From Kappaphycus alvarezii (Eukaryota > Rhodophyta > Florideophyceae > Gigartinales > Solieriaceae), in assembly GCA_002205965.3 (NCBI GenBank), contig NADL03000629.1, positions 1,736,001 through 1,800,000 of the forward strand: DNA of 64,000 nt, in the 5' to 3' direction. The notes below the pieces were generated by a model. The model saw only the letters and a program-made list of their open reading frames with translations. It had not been told where the DNA came from and made no database searches. The stretch's first letter is position 1; each line of letters begins with the position of its first letter. Both the position numbers and the translations under genes were made by a program. Below are positions 54,745-64,000 of the stretch, piece after piece.

Positions 54745-55760
54745 AGTTGAGGCCTAATAGGAAACAAAGAAATTTCTGATTGCTTTGCATCATCTCTTGT
54801 TGGTCAATAGATGAAATATCCTAATCTAACATCACCCTGGGCCATTGTATACATCATTTTGCCGATAATAGGCCCTGATAAGTTCAGTTTTACTGCTGAT
54901 TTACGAAGTATCCAGTAATACACATTGTATCGTCAGTATGAGTATGCGGCCGCCATCGCGGTCCGTATCGGAAGCTCTAAGGCGAAGGTATCCTCTCAGC
55001 TTTATCAAAAGGTCAACTATGCCATTTGGTCCACGTGTGCAGCTTCAGCGATTGGTCGTACCCGCAACATGCAGAAGTTTGCCTCACGCTCCAAAGATAA
55101 TCTACTTTAGTGGCACTTTTCAAGTATTGAAGAAAATTAATGAGTAAACAAGTAAAAAAAATCAATATACGTTGCAAAGCCTAAAAAATGATATCAGGAA
55201 GCTGGAAAAGTCAAAAAAAGTCGTGAAATTTGATACGTCTCATTGGTATTGAGAGTTCCTACTTACGCATGGGTGGCAAAAGTCCCAGACTTTCATCGCT
55301 CAGTCTTCATTTTTCCCCCGACCCGTGTTTTACAAGGTACATCAAATACTGTGATGCGTATGCAGTGTATTATTTCCGAAGTAACGCATCAGAGACCATC
55401 TCACTACATGCTAGCCTGGCTTGAAGATATCTTACTACACGAAAATATTACACACCAGCTCGTTTCCTGTATAGAAAAATTCTTTTGTATGTCAGCAGAC
55501 TAAAAAATAGTCTCCATCCTTCTAAATGAACTCCCTCTACCAAATCAATCCTATGGTGTGGCAGAATAGTGTCTGCAAATGTTACAAGTTATGATGCAAG
55601 ACATTTATATTCTCTTTTATCTATGGAACCTCCAACAAATGATACGCAGTAGGGCAGTTCCTTTTTGCTTTACAGTGGGTAGAGAACAGAATCCGTAATT
55701 GCGTAAAGCTGATGGACCCACTTCAACTCTTTATTGAAAGGATCTGCGCCCAAGCACGCA
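54745..55760 (+). pseudogene. gypsy block copy 2: RT
   Basis: Collinear with 5130-5914. WLEDILLHENITHQLVSCIEKFF (from 55410) occupies the RT catalytic box (Asp-Asp changed to Glu-Asp), followed by a stop and thumb-like remains (GVAE.., QDIYILFYLWNLQQ). Frames at 54925-55110 are shadows or decayed RT. Confidence 0.55.
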
Positions 55761-55907
55761 AGCGAACCTTAAGGTCTGTAGTGAGGATCAGTCTTCATAC
55801 TGCTGGCTAGGTCACAGGTTGAACCATGTACTTTTAGACCATGCAAACTCGGTCTAGCCAATTAAGTAACACTAATTCATAAGGATAACAAAAAAAAACT
55901 ATTTGTT

Positions 55908-56490
55908 TACATTGACACTGCGGAAGTATGTTGGGATGGGAACCCTCATTCAAGTTCAATATGAAGATCCATCTTTGCCGCACATTGAGCAAAGACATAA
56001 TCAATTAGTATTTTGCTCTGGTAGAGTCAAAGAAACCCGGATTAGATGGTCTACCATTGAAAAGGAAGCATAAGCTGTCTTGCATACACTTGATCGATGC
56101 CACTGGTTGGTGGCGGATTCTACCTTTTTAAGGATCATTACAATACAATTTTTGTGTTTAACTCGTTGCCAGTCGTTCCTGACCTATCGCAAAAGTCTGT
56201 TCGAAAATTACTACGTTGGACTCTACGAACCAGTAGCTGCCGTTACATCTGTTTTCATATCAAAGGTAGCGACGATACACAGGCAGACTCACTGGTCTGT
56301 TGTTCTGCGAGCCACAACACAGTTCGCAGATTAATAAGAATTACAATCATACCTTCATCACCTGCTGATAATTTTGTTTGGCCTAGCTCTAAGGAAACAG
56401 CTGCAGCGCAGCATACTGCAAGATACAAAAGCCCTGAGCTATCGGTCAGAACCGGTAGTCTATGTATCAATTCATCGGACACAGTATGAA
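55908..56490 (+). pseudogene. gypsy block copy 2: RNase H and connection to integrase
   Basis: SLPHIEQRHNQLVFCSGRVK (55975), then IRWSTIEKEA, LDRCHWLVADSTF, FNSLPVVPDLSQKSVRKLLRWTLRTS and HIKGSDDTQADSLV (56097-56330). The Glu of EKEA and the ADxL tail are better kept than in copy 1. Frameshifts occur near 56060 and 56140. Confidence 0.65.
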
Positions 56491-56544
56491 ATACACATGA
56501 TGCTTTTGATATGCAAAAACGGCTTTGTCTAATATCACATAGTG

Positions 56545-56757
56545 GGCCTAGCAATCATCATAGGTCATCCACTGCTGAACTTATTTACGAAAGCACTATT
56601 TTTGGTATACAATGACACTTTACATCCGCTCCTTCTCTGGCGCATGTATACATTGCCTTTCAAAAACTGGAGGAGGAAAGTTTCCGCGACAGTTCGTGCC
56701 ATTTGGGCAATAAACCTCCGCGAACGACTTGTTCCAATGTTATTACCTCGAAATTAG
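56545..56757 (+). pseudogene. gypsy block copy 2: integrase zinc-binding remains
   Basis: Broken text aligns with 6646-6942: HPLLNLFTKALFLVYN, then CIHCLSKTGGGKFPRQF in an adjacent frame. Only fragments are readable; the core is lost. Confidence 0.45.
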
Positions 56758-56999
56758 GAATAGTTGCTCATCGTACAAATATATACGCATGTTAAGAGAC
56801 GATCACTGAGACTACAATTGGGTATTCTTGATTTAGGATACATCCGCAGAGAATGCATTGTATGCTATTTTGGATTGGTATGTAGCTTTTTCTGTACCAA
56901 AAAGCCTTACGTCTGATGTTCCAACTCATTTTAGAAATGATACTGTCGGTCCCGTTTCTTAAGGACTCGAAGTAAAGCACCATTTCACATTTCCATGTA

Positions 57000-58070
57000 A
57001 TACATGGACCAATTATGCAGTGAGGAGATTAGGTGGGGAAGTTATATGGTTTTTTCGCTCATTAACCTCTGGAATATAAATAGTTTTGGATGAGTGGGAT
57101 AACATTACTCCGCTTGTGAATATTTTTTTTAACTCCTCTCTATTCCTCTACCACTCAAATATCGCACTGGTCTCCGCTTTTACTAACACGAATCCAGTAC
57201 CACCTCTGGCAACATTCATTAGAATTCTGACCTTATCGCCTGAAATGATCACCTATCCCAACAAGTACGACTTCTCTCAATGTGAAGTCTTTAAAGGAAA
57301 AGATTGCTCATCTGCATCCTGTAGTACAGAATAATCTCCAGTGTAATCGTGCTAAGTCTAGGAATGTCACGTCAAAAAGATAGTTGCATAATTTTGTTGA
57401 ATGGGAATTTATTCGTAGCAGCAAGGCAGGATTTTTTGAAGATGAATATCCCGCCTTTAGGTGGCGTGGCGCATGCAGAATAATCAAGTTTCTTTATGAA
57501 TTCGTTTAACAGGCTGGTGATCTTAGAAATGGAAGCATAGAGGACGCTCACGTATCAACTCTCAAGTTTTATTCAGATTGCTCCCTTAGCACCCAACCTA
57601 CCATGTCTCACCTACTATCCTCTGAATGGGTTACGGCTGTGGCACGTGTCATGAATTAATGGAAACTGATGACAGGATTGAATTGAATGCATCTTTGAAA
57701 TACCAACCAATCTCAGAGGACACGTACGAGCAGCTCTTAGTTAGTTTCGAAGACCTTTAGCAATTGTCTATACGTCTTCTTACTCGCAAGAACGGACCTG
57801 CTCATCTTTTCAAGAATGAAAATGAAATTCTAGGCATTTTGGGAGGATTTTAGCAAGACTGTTAGTTCACGGCTGTTCACAACGACAGTAATTTCGAATG
57901 TAGTGCCCAATTTCTATTGAGACAACTGAGGAAAATATTAAGTAGTACTTTGCCCTTCTTCCTCTGTCGGCCATTTTATCAATTGAAAGAGACTACTGTG
58001 TAAATAATCATTTATATCAACTATTCTGTACCTTTCGTGAAATTTATCTTTCATTACAGTCGTCCTAAAA
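57000..58070. other. degenerate stretch between integrase and candidate LTR
   Basis: From about 57640 it again matches copy 1 (atgaattaatggaaactgatg at 57652 versus 6926). From 56790 to 57640 there is no counterpart in copy 1, so about 850 bp was inserted here or deleted there. A frame at 57086-57334 is unrecognised. Confidence 0.4.
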
Positions 58071-58079
58071 AAACTTGCA

Positions 58080-58920
58080 CCAGAAATTGCGCACCCGGGG
58101 GTCTTCAACGGCACCTGAAACCATCGGGAAGGGGTTCGGTCAGGCCTAGTAGCGGTTTCTCGGGATACTTTCCGAGCGGCATTGACGACGGTGGCCTCTT
58201 CCATGCAGGGAGTGGGGCTACTTGTGCGGAAGGGAGAGGTATGTTGGGCCATTGGAGAGCAGGGTGAAGCTGTCGAAGCGCATGCAGTGATTGAAGGTTG
58301 TTCGTGTCAGCTAAAGGAGCACTGTGAGGTTTTTTCATGGCGTTGCAACAGGGAAGATCAGCACTGCGTTCTTTGGTACAGAACAACTGCTGTGCAGCGG
58401 AGATTTCGGAAGGGCTGGAAGATTGCAGGCCTTGATCCATTCGGCCTCTCTGGCATGTGCGCAGAGCGCCTTAAACCAGAGGGCTTCCCGTTTAGTGCCA
58501 TACTGAATACACCAGATCCGCGCCGGTTCTGAAATGTATCACACTACTCTACTCTACTTTAAGCAATTTTGATGTAGAGGAGACATAATAAGAGTTGAGC
58601 GAGAAAAAGGAATAATCTTCTTTTCTCGCAGTATTTGGTTCTCCTACCGTCTCTCTCCATACTTTCCTTTTTCTTTTGCACAATTTTTTTCGTTTCTCCT
58701 TGCAGTCTTCTTTTTCCTTTTCCTCTTTTCCTACACGCAATAAATACCGATTACCTTCTTCTTTACCAGTAACTTTTTCAGTCTTCTTAAATTGTTTAAC
58801 ATTTTCCGGTCTAAATATATTTATTCATAATCAATATTTCTACATATAATTTCTCCATTAAATTCTCCCTTTTCCTCCGAAAAACCAATTCACGCCATTT
58901 TCTTATTCATCAGTTCTGTC
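58080..58920. repeat. inter-element region with polypyrimidine tract (candidate LTR), copy 2
   Basis: Collinear with 7360-8225. Open for 116 codons at 58182-58532 (EEQHC-free text such as RRFRKGWKIAGLDPFGLSG), unrecognised. Polypyrimidine tract at 58655-58740. Confidence 0.4.
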
Positions 58921-58924
58921 TAGG

Positions 58925-60050
58925 GATCCCGCCAATGCTTACTTATAGTTCACCGGTAGAAGGAGTAAAGACATGGAAGAGTTCCTATATACGTATTTTG
59001 ATGTTTTCATGCGAGGTAAGAGTGAAGAAGAGAAGGTCGCAAGCGTTTTTGCCTATCCTTCTGGTGACGCGAGGGTGAAATACAAGGAAAACTTTTAATT
59101 GGATAGTCCGCATGTGGATGGTCGTGACTAGATCCAAGCCTGCAAATGTTTTTCCAAGTAATACGCGAGGGAAGTGGAGCACAATGGGATGAGTCGTGGT
59201 GCCATTGCAGCTCGTGCATATTTCCGGCAGTTGATCGGTTCGGTCGTTCGGGTATGCGACGGGTAATGGAAGGCAGGTTTCAACAACGACGCAAAGTACT
59301 GGATGTTTCGCAAATCCGGCACAGTATACAAAGCCCTGCCGTAGATTTTAACATCAAAGGACCCCATAATTTTGACTATCTCAAGGATACCATTATGCAG
59401 TACGCCAATAAAATCTGAAACATTGCAGTCGTTGGTTTCCCTGTTGAGGGGTAGCTATACGAAGATAGCTTTCTTTAGCCACAAGCAGAACTAATCCAGA
59501 ATTTAAACGAGTGCAGAGGAATTTGAACCGTTCGGAGTGACTTCAGAGAGCTGTTGGAAAAAACGGAGAACCACTTCGACAATCGGTTGGACATGATAAA
59601 AATTCAACTAGAAAAGCTCACCATGACGATTAAGAACCAGTCGGCAATTTTAAATACGGGAGAACTGTCCTGTTATTTCCATTAACTGAGCTATTAGTTA
59701 ACAAATTTCCTGAGAATCTCTATCGGAACTCATCCTAGTCGGAGTAAAGGATGTGGAAAGTGTAGTCGTTGCGGGTCAATGAGCGGGCGTCGAGGGTAAC
59801 TTCCGCAAGCGAGAGCAGAGCACATAACTGAGGTGATTCTATTAAAAATAGGACAGAGAACGGTCCTTTGAACGCTGGGACCGTTAAAGTTACTTGTGAA
59901 TCTGAATAGGTTACAATGACTAAAATGGATGCTGAAGGTCCTATTCTATCAGAAGGAACAAGGCTGGAGAAATTTAGGCTAGATCATATCTCTGTTCGCT
60001 CTTCACCCTAAACGAAACGAGTTAAAATATTAGCTCCAGGGGTATCACCA
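58925..60050 (+). pseudogene. gypsy gag relic, copy 2
   Basis: Collinear with 8228-9300: EEFLYTYFDVFMRGKSEEEKVASVF, then later GQFGRSGMRRVMEGRFQQRRK-type text and LDMIKIQLEKLTMTI. The zinc knuckle region is further decayed (CPVISIN). It ends at about 60050, where unit C of the GATA/PB1 repeat begins. Confidence 0.5.
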
Positions 60051-60567
60051 CCGTCCCAGGGATATATCATGTGCGGAGGTGTGGTTGGTCAGCATTAGTT
60101 GTCCGAAATATAAGCATAAAAGTAGACCAGGCTGACCCCCGCGAAAAACATCGATAATGAAGAGTGGCCACGTCCATCACAACAAAGTTAGACAAGTTTT
60201 TTTGATCTAACTACGCCAAAACCGAGCTGTAAAATTCATTGAGGAGAGCGATCTTCAGACCCCGCTTCAGGGTGCACCGGAGAAGGTGACCAATTCCACC
60301 ACACAAAGCATATTGTCGAACCTCATTTGACAAGCTACTGTACAAACTGGTTCACCGATCCACTCTTGTTTCTGTTCCTATTTTATCGTATGCACAACAA
60401 TTTTGGCCAGTTTATCGCATTCCTATTCTCCCGCTACGATGCTGTAATCGGCAGAAGAAATTGCTAAGAATCTTAGAATTGACAGCGCAATAGATAATTC
60501 GAACAACACTATGATTCAATCAATCTCGTGTTCTCCTTTGAACGGCAATAATCTCAAGAAACTCGTG

Positions 60568-61140
60568 CTACTTACTTAAATCACGAAGAAGACAAAAACT
60601 TAACAGAAACCGAAACCGGGAAGTGTTAAGATTCAATAGATAAATTGTGTCCATAGCGGCGTATTGTAAATCATTGTGTATCCTAGCAAAAGGCAGTTTT
60701 CCTTCACACTTTGACGGATAAGTTCCACTTGCACAAAAGTTCAAATTCGAGATTGCACTCATGATCATCCAGTTCGCATCAATATTCAGGGAAGAAGCAT
60801 GGAAGAGAAAATGCACTTGTACGGTGTTTTCAACACATTTTCGATTCCAGTATTCGTGACCAATCACCGCACCTTTACGTACGGTAGGAGACGTTCCACA
60901 GTACCTTCTTCCTCTGGCACCCCTGCTTGTCTTCTGAAGTAGCTTCCTATTTTGGTTCGTTCGCGGCGCATCCACATTGTCAGTCACAACCAGTGCCGTC
61001 GAAACAGTAGTGCTGGCCCATGTCATCACTGCAGCCATGCCGTTCCAGGCGCACAACGCCCCCATGGTAAGGCGGCTCGGCTTGTTCCACTGCTTGGTGA
61101 ACAGCTGAACCTGCGGTGCAGCTAGACATATTGACGCCAA
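60568..61140 (-). CDS. hypothetical second ORF of the GATA/PB1 unit (unit C)
   Basis: A 190-codon frame nearly identical to 10681-11244 (MASICLAAPQVQLF...). It differs mainly at the C-terminus by a frameshift (LLSFCLLRDLSK instead of LLSFVFFVI). Unrecognised; could be a 3' exon or untranslated. Confidence 0.35.
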   Translation of the reverse strand: MASICLAAPQVQLFTKQWNKPSRLTMGALCAWNGMAAVMTWASTTVSTALVVTDNVDAPRTNQNRKLLQKTSRGARGRRYCGTSPTVRKGAVIGHEYWNRKCVENTVQVHFLFHASSLNIDANWMIMSAISNLNFCASGTYPSKCEGKLPFARIHNDLQYAAMDTIYLLNLNTSRFRFLLSFCLLRDLSK

Positions 61141-61288
61141 CTTCCTCGCTCATCCACGTAGAGCCAGTACATTACTATATAGAATTGCTGCACGGAATCA
61201 GTGATATCGAGGTACTCTGTACCAGTCCGTGCCACTTGTGAGCGGCGGTGCCATGGGTTCCCTTCGTACTGGCTTCGGCTGATGAACG

Positions 61289-62587
61289 TCAGCACTGGAC
61301 AAGGCCCTCCGAGGTGCGGCGCTGATGGCGGCCAGATTGCATCATGACGGATTCTCCTCGCCGACTTTGCCGTCCACCAATCATGTCTCTCCTATCCTCC
61401 ACCCGAAGTGCGATGTGTCGATTGCCAGTAAACTGTACTGTGTCGTGATATTCCGCGATATCGTCCTCGTTCTCAATCCATGTGTTCTGATTCTCTTCGT
61501 CTAGATACGAGATGGCTACGTCCCGCTCGTTCAACCCACGCATCTGAGCAAGCATTTTTCTCAATTCGGCGAAGGTCATGCCTCCCACATGCAGTGAGCC
61601 CGTGGATACTCCGTAGTCTACCTTGACGTCTTTTTCATGTCCCTGGCTAGCTGAGCACTTATGCACAGCATGTGCCATCATAGAATGCGTCATGTTACCA
61701 GTGGCCGTATTTTGCCTACACCCCCCCACGTGTTTAGATTTCGGAGGCACTTGGGAGTACACCCCGCGCAGAGACGCCTCGCGTAGCCGGCGCTTTCTCT
61801 GCACCATGAAATTGCACGTCAGCCTTGGCTTTCTTGAAGTGGCGGACATGGGCATTGCTGTCAGCCTCTGCCGTCTCGTCAATCCGCACCCTTTTCCTTG
61901 TGATCTTGTTGCGGCCCAGAGTTTCGTCCGCGGGCACAGTTTTCCTGACTCTGCCTTCCGCTTCTGCCCACAGCCCGGTAACCGGGCGAGCACAACCGAT
62001 GCCATCGCTTTCTTTTGCCGGGGAGTTGGTTATTCTGACTTTGCTCACCCCGCCCTTTTCATTACTGAAAAGGCACCGTGTGGCGCTTGGTACAGCACCA
62101 TTCTCCGCTCGGCGTACCTGCTAAAACAAAGCTTGCACAAAGTCCGTGCTCCGTCTGCACCATCCATCATTGCTGGCCTGACGCATTCAGCAACTTTGCA
62201 GTTTCAAGGCCCACGCTCATGTCCTTTTGCCCAACTTAAGACTTTGTTTTTCCAAGTGATGGAAGGTTGCAAGTGTCCATCGACGGAGGCCTCAAGAGCT
62301 CCCTGTAATATTTCTACAATCGGCCTCAGGAGATACCTTCGCTGTCCCGACCCTCCCAAATGGTGGAACCCAACATGTCTAACAGCGAGCGAAGCACGTT
62401 TGAAAATCACTGAGACTTTCTTGGAATGGACATCTTGGTACAGCTGCAGCTGACAGTTGCGATATTTGTAGTGACACTGACCGCACAACGTGTTCAGACC
62501 GTCAGGGCCAGTACTGAATTGCGTCGTGTTAGCTGCACGACAGGTTGGGACTTTGCAGCGCTTCACGCAAACAAGGAGAAGTTTCAT
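61289..62587 (-). pseudogene. GATA-GATA-PB1 protein, unit C (nonsense and frameshifts)
   Basis: Starts at Met 62587. Finger 1 (62474-62557) has all four Cys and GPDGLNTLCGQC. A TGA after GHERGP (near 62204) interrupts the frame immediately before finger 2, where units A and B have CAA or CGA. The G run at the exon 1 end has one extra base, and a further base is added near 61755. The PB1 exon (61642 to 61289) is intact, with VKVDYG and SYLDEENQNTWIENEDDI, and is slightly longer than in A (ends HQRRTSEGLVQC). Function as for units A and B; this copy cannot make the whole protein. Confidence 0.6.
61643..61719 (-). other. intron of unit C GATA/PB1 gene (77 nt)
   Basis: Donor GTAGGC, acceptor GCTAGCCAG, same as unit A. 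Confidence 0.6.
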
Positions 62588-62721
62588 GCCCGTGGCGCCC
62601 GTGCAAAGGCTGCTCTCCGATTAGGCTGAAGTTCCTTCTGTTACAGGAAATGTGTATCGCGAGAGGAGAACGATACTGTGTATGCAAACAGTTCTGTTCC
62701 CAGACGTACCCACTCTGTCGC

Positions 62722-63324
62722 GGGGTGAGGGGAGAAACTTTACTTCATTGAGTATCTATCGTGTACACTGCAGGACTGACTATACGGCTAAGAACTAACC
62801 GGATGTTCCACGTCAGGCACGTGCAGTGGGGCTCGCGATAGAATCGCCATTGCAATAGAAGACCACAGTGTGCAACTAATGCGCTGATAAATACGTCTGC
62901 GGATCACTGCTGTGGTTGTGTTGAACTTCTCTGCGATGCGCGGGATGAAGTCTTCGATGAACAGGATAGAGGCGGGGGATGGGGCACCCAAGGAGTCGAA
63001 AGCCAGGGGCTGAAACTTGAAGTTCGGTTCCTGGAGGGTGTTGTGCGAAGGGGGCGGGATGCGGCGTACCAGTTTGCGCTCCAGGTCTGTGACTTTGTCT
63101 CGGTGGGCAATGTCAGCGGCGCCGCCGGCCATTTGGGTGGCCCTTGTGCGCACACCTTGTTTGAACGGCGAGACAATGGTTAGGTCGCAGGCTATGGGGC
63201 GGACCTGTTGACCAGTGGGCAGGGGGGGGGTTGTATGAGAATGTCCGCAGGACGGATATTCGTTCCCGGGACAAGGAGCGGGACTTCGTATTGGCAGTCC
63301 AGGCCCGCGGCGCGAGCAACGTGG
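62722..63324 (-). mobile_element. 5'-truncated non-LTR insertion inside unit C
   Basis: Unit A reads actctgtcgcgggttgacttgtgc without a break. Unit C has the left half to about 62722 and gacttgtgcaactgc from about 63324. The insert, read on the minus strand, starts in the RAAGLDCQYE region and continues TIVSPFKQGVRTRATQMAGG, FKFQPLAFDSLGAPSP, SILFIEDFIPRIAEKF and ILSRAPLHVPDVEHPV, then a 3' UTR with gatagatactcaatgaag. An abrupt 5' start and complete 3' end suit target-primed reverse transcription. No target duplication is clear. Confidence 0.7.
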
Positions 63325-63348
63325 GACTTGTGCAACTGCAGTCGACAT

Positions 63349-63360
63349 GGTATAAATACC
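63349..63360. promoter_or_regulatory. conserved TATA-like palindrome, unit C
   Basis: GGTATAAATACC as in A and B, but now separated from the gene by the 600-bp insertion. Confidence 0.35.
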
Positions 63361-63689
63361 TATCGATCAGGGGCACTGATGCGGATTCTGTGGCGCTGCA
63401 ATTTGAATGCTGTGTACCGCGCTGAGCCGTGCTGACCCGCCCTGAACCACCCTGAACGGCCGTGAAAAGTTCGGAATTTTGTGTAACTTGTATTTGCAAT
63501 ACCGGGAAATGCAAAGTTGGAATTCATTGGCAAAAGGATATGATAACGTTACGACCGTACAGTACTGTACGACGCATTTTACTGTACTGTGCAAAGTTCG
63601 AATTAAATAAAAAATCTTTCTTTCTCTCTCGAATTCATCTAATATTTTTACTCATAGTGTTTCTGGAGTGTACACTCACTGACCGACTA

Positions 63690-64000
63690 TTTGTTAAGAA
63701 CTAACTGGATGGTGAACATCGGTCACGTGCAGTGGGGCACGGGAAATGATGGCCATGGCCACCGAGGACCACAAAACACAGCTGATGCGCTGATAGATTC
63801 GCGAGCGGACAGTGGCATTATGTGATATCTGGTCGCAATCCGGTGAATGAACGTTTCCAGAAACAGTACAGTGGCTGGGGACGCCGCTCCAAGGGAGTCG
63901 AAAGCAAGCGGTTGGAATGTGAAATTCAGCTGGCGTGACGGGTTGCCAGATGGTAGTACAAGGCGCCTGGAGAGCTTACGCTCAAGGTCCTGGACCTTGT
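63690..64000 (-). pseudogene. non-LTR RT C-terminal tail at the window edge
   Basis: Minus-strand text RTLERKLSRRLVLPSGN-like, then FTFQPLAFDSLGAASPATVLFLETFIHRIATRYH, then FPVPHCT. Same family; closest to fragment X at 49695-50160. It runs off the window at its 5' side. Confidence 0.6.

Larger units (their letters stand above)
51640..54745. mobile_element. 3.1-kb insertion splitting gypsy copy 2
   Basis: In copy 1, caattgaacaaaagcaattttcgg (about 5127) runs straight into gtttgctttgcatcatcacttg (about 5151). In copy 2 the left part ends at about 51640 and the matching gattgctttgcatcatctcttg resumes at about 54778. The intervening DNA holds a decayed DDE transposase (52230-53370) and a non-LTR tail (53575-54070). 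Its ends were not resolved to the base; it may be more than one insertion. Confidence 0.55.
60053..63638 (-). repeat. GATA/PB1 repeat, unit C
   Basis: Near-identical to unit A over most of its length; more than 170 consecutive bases around 60690-60880 appear unchanged. It starts at gtcccagggatatatc, about 200 bases later than unit A's left end, and ends at tctctctcgaatt (63637). A 600-bp non-LTR insertion interrupts it at 62722-63324. Confidence 0.8.

Noticed and set aside
58182..58532. 116-codon ORF in the candidate LTR of gypsy copy 2
   Set aside because: Broken at the same place in copy 1 and no recognisable motif; probably a chance open frame in LTR sequence.
61289..62005. 238-codon open frame in unit C read as one protein
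   Set aside because: Its first half is in a different frame from the GATA-finger exon in units A and B; only the PB1 half is real, joined by reading through the intron and an expanded G run.
61623..62453. 276-codon plus-strand frame in unit C
   Set aside because: Antisense shadow of the GATA/PB1 gene; no motif, and the same strand is broken at the matching position in A and B.
1..64000. CRISPR array, prophage or bacterial defence island
   Set aside because: No spacer-repeat periodicity, no bacterial-style gene packing, and clear eukaryotic retroelements with a probable spliceosomal intron.

Overview
This is a eukaryotic, repeat-rich window in which almost everything readable is transposon-derived and mostly decayed. 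No tRNA, rRNA, CRISPR array or bacterial-style operon was seen. The best guess is an oomycete or related stramenopile. This is inferred from family resemblance recalled from knowledge, not from a search: Ty3/gypsy RNase H, integrase and chromo-integrase of the type common in oomycetes, two kinds of DDE_4 (PIF/Harbinger) transposase common there, and a conserved 77-nt intron. No single-copy host gene could be recognised with confidence.

Layout. 1-3.5 kb: a 430-bp TATA-bearing repeat, a scrap of non-LTR retrotransposon and a reverse-strand Ty3/gypsy integrase relic. 3.8-9.8 kb: a decayed Ty3/gypsy block (RT, RNase H, integrase, then a gag and protease relic downstream). 9.96-13.4 kb: unit A of a 3.4-kb repeat that encodes two GATA-like zinc fingers and a PB1 domain. 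13.9-16.3 kb: a chromovirus integrase and chromodomain. 17.1-19.5 kb (-): a GC-rich broken coding block with a SUMO-interaction-like motif. 21.1-25.0 kb (-): a nearly complete but broken Ty1/copia pol. 25-32.5 kb: an AT-rich stretch with no supportable gene. 32.5-37.2 kb: a third gypsy relic, its RT split by a 1.4-kb insertion carrying zinc fingers.

38.0-40.8 kb: a PIF/Harbinger DNA transposon with perfect 18-bp terminal inverted repeats, a 3-bp target duplication and two convergent ORFs; it is the best preserved element here. 40.8-44.2 kb: unit B of the GATA/PB1 repeat, the most open copy. 44.2-45.55 kb: a non-LTR retrotransposon RT C-terminal relic. 45.7-49.35 kb: another LTR-type element (promoter repeat, U1-type zinc fingers, gag, retropepsin). 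49.35-50.15 kb: two non-LTR tails in tandem. 50.17-59.9 kb: a second copy of the 3.8-9.3 kb gypsy block, split by a 3.1-kb insertion holding a second DDE transposase relic and another non-LTR tail. 60.05-63.64 kb: unit C of the GATA/PB1 repeat, itself interrupted by a 5'-truncated non-LTR insertion. 63.7-64 kb: a last non-LTR tail.

The strongest candidate for an undescribed system is the GATA-GATA-PB1 family. It is a three-copy, all minus-strand repeat with a phase-0 intron of 77 nt at the same place in every copy, a shared upstream TATA-like palindrome, and a second ORF downstream. It looks like a regulatory gene that has become a dispersed repeat, or was captured by one. A pentanucleotide microsatellite (TACTG, rotation and reverse complement of TACAG) punctuates these repeats and forms hairpins. 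Domain names rest on motifs read by eye; identities between copies are visual estimates.
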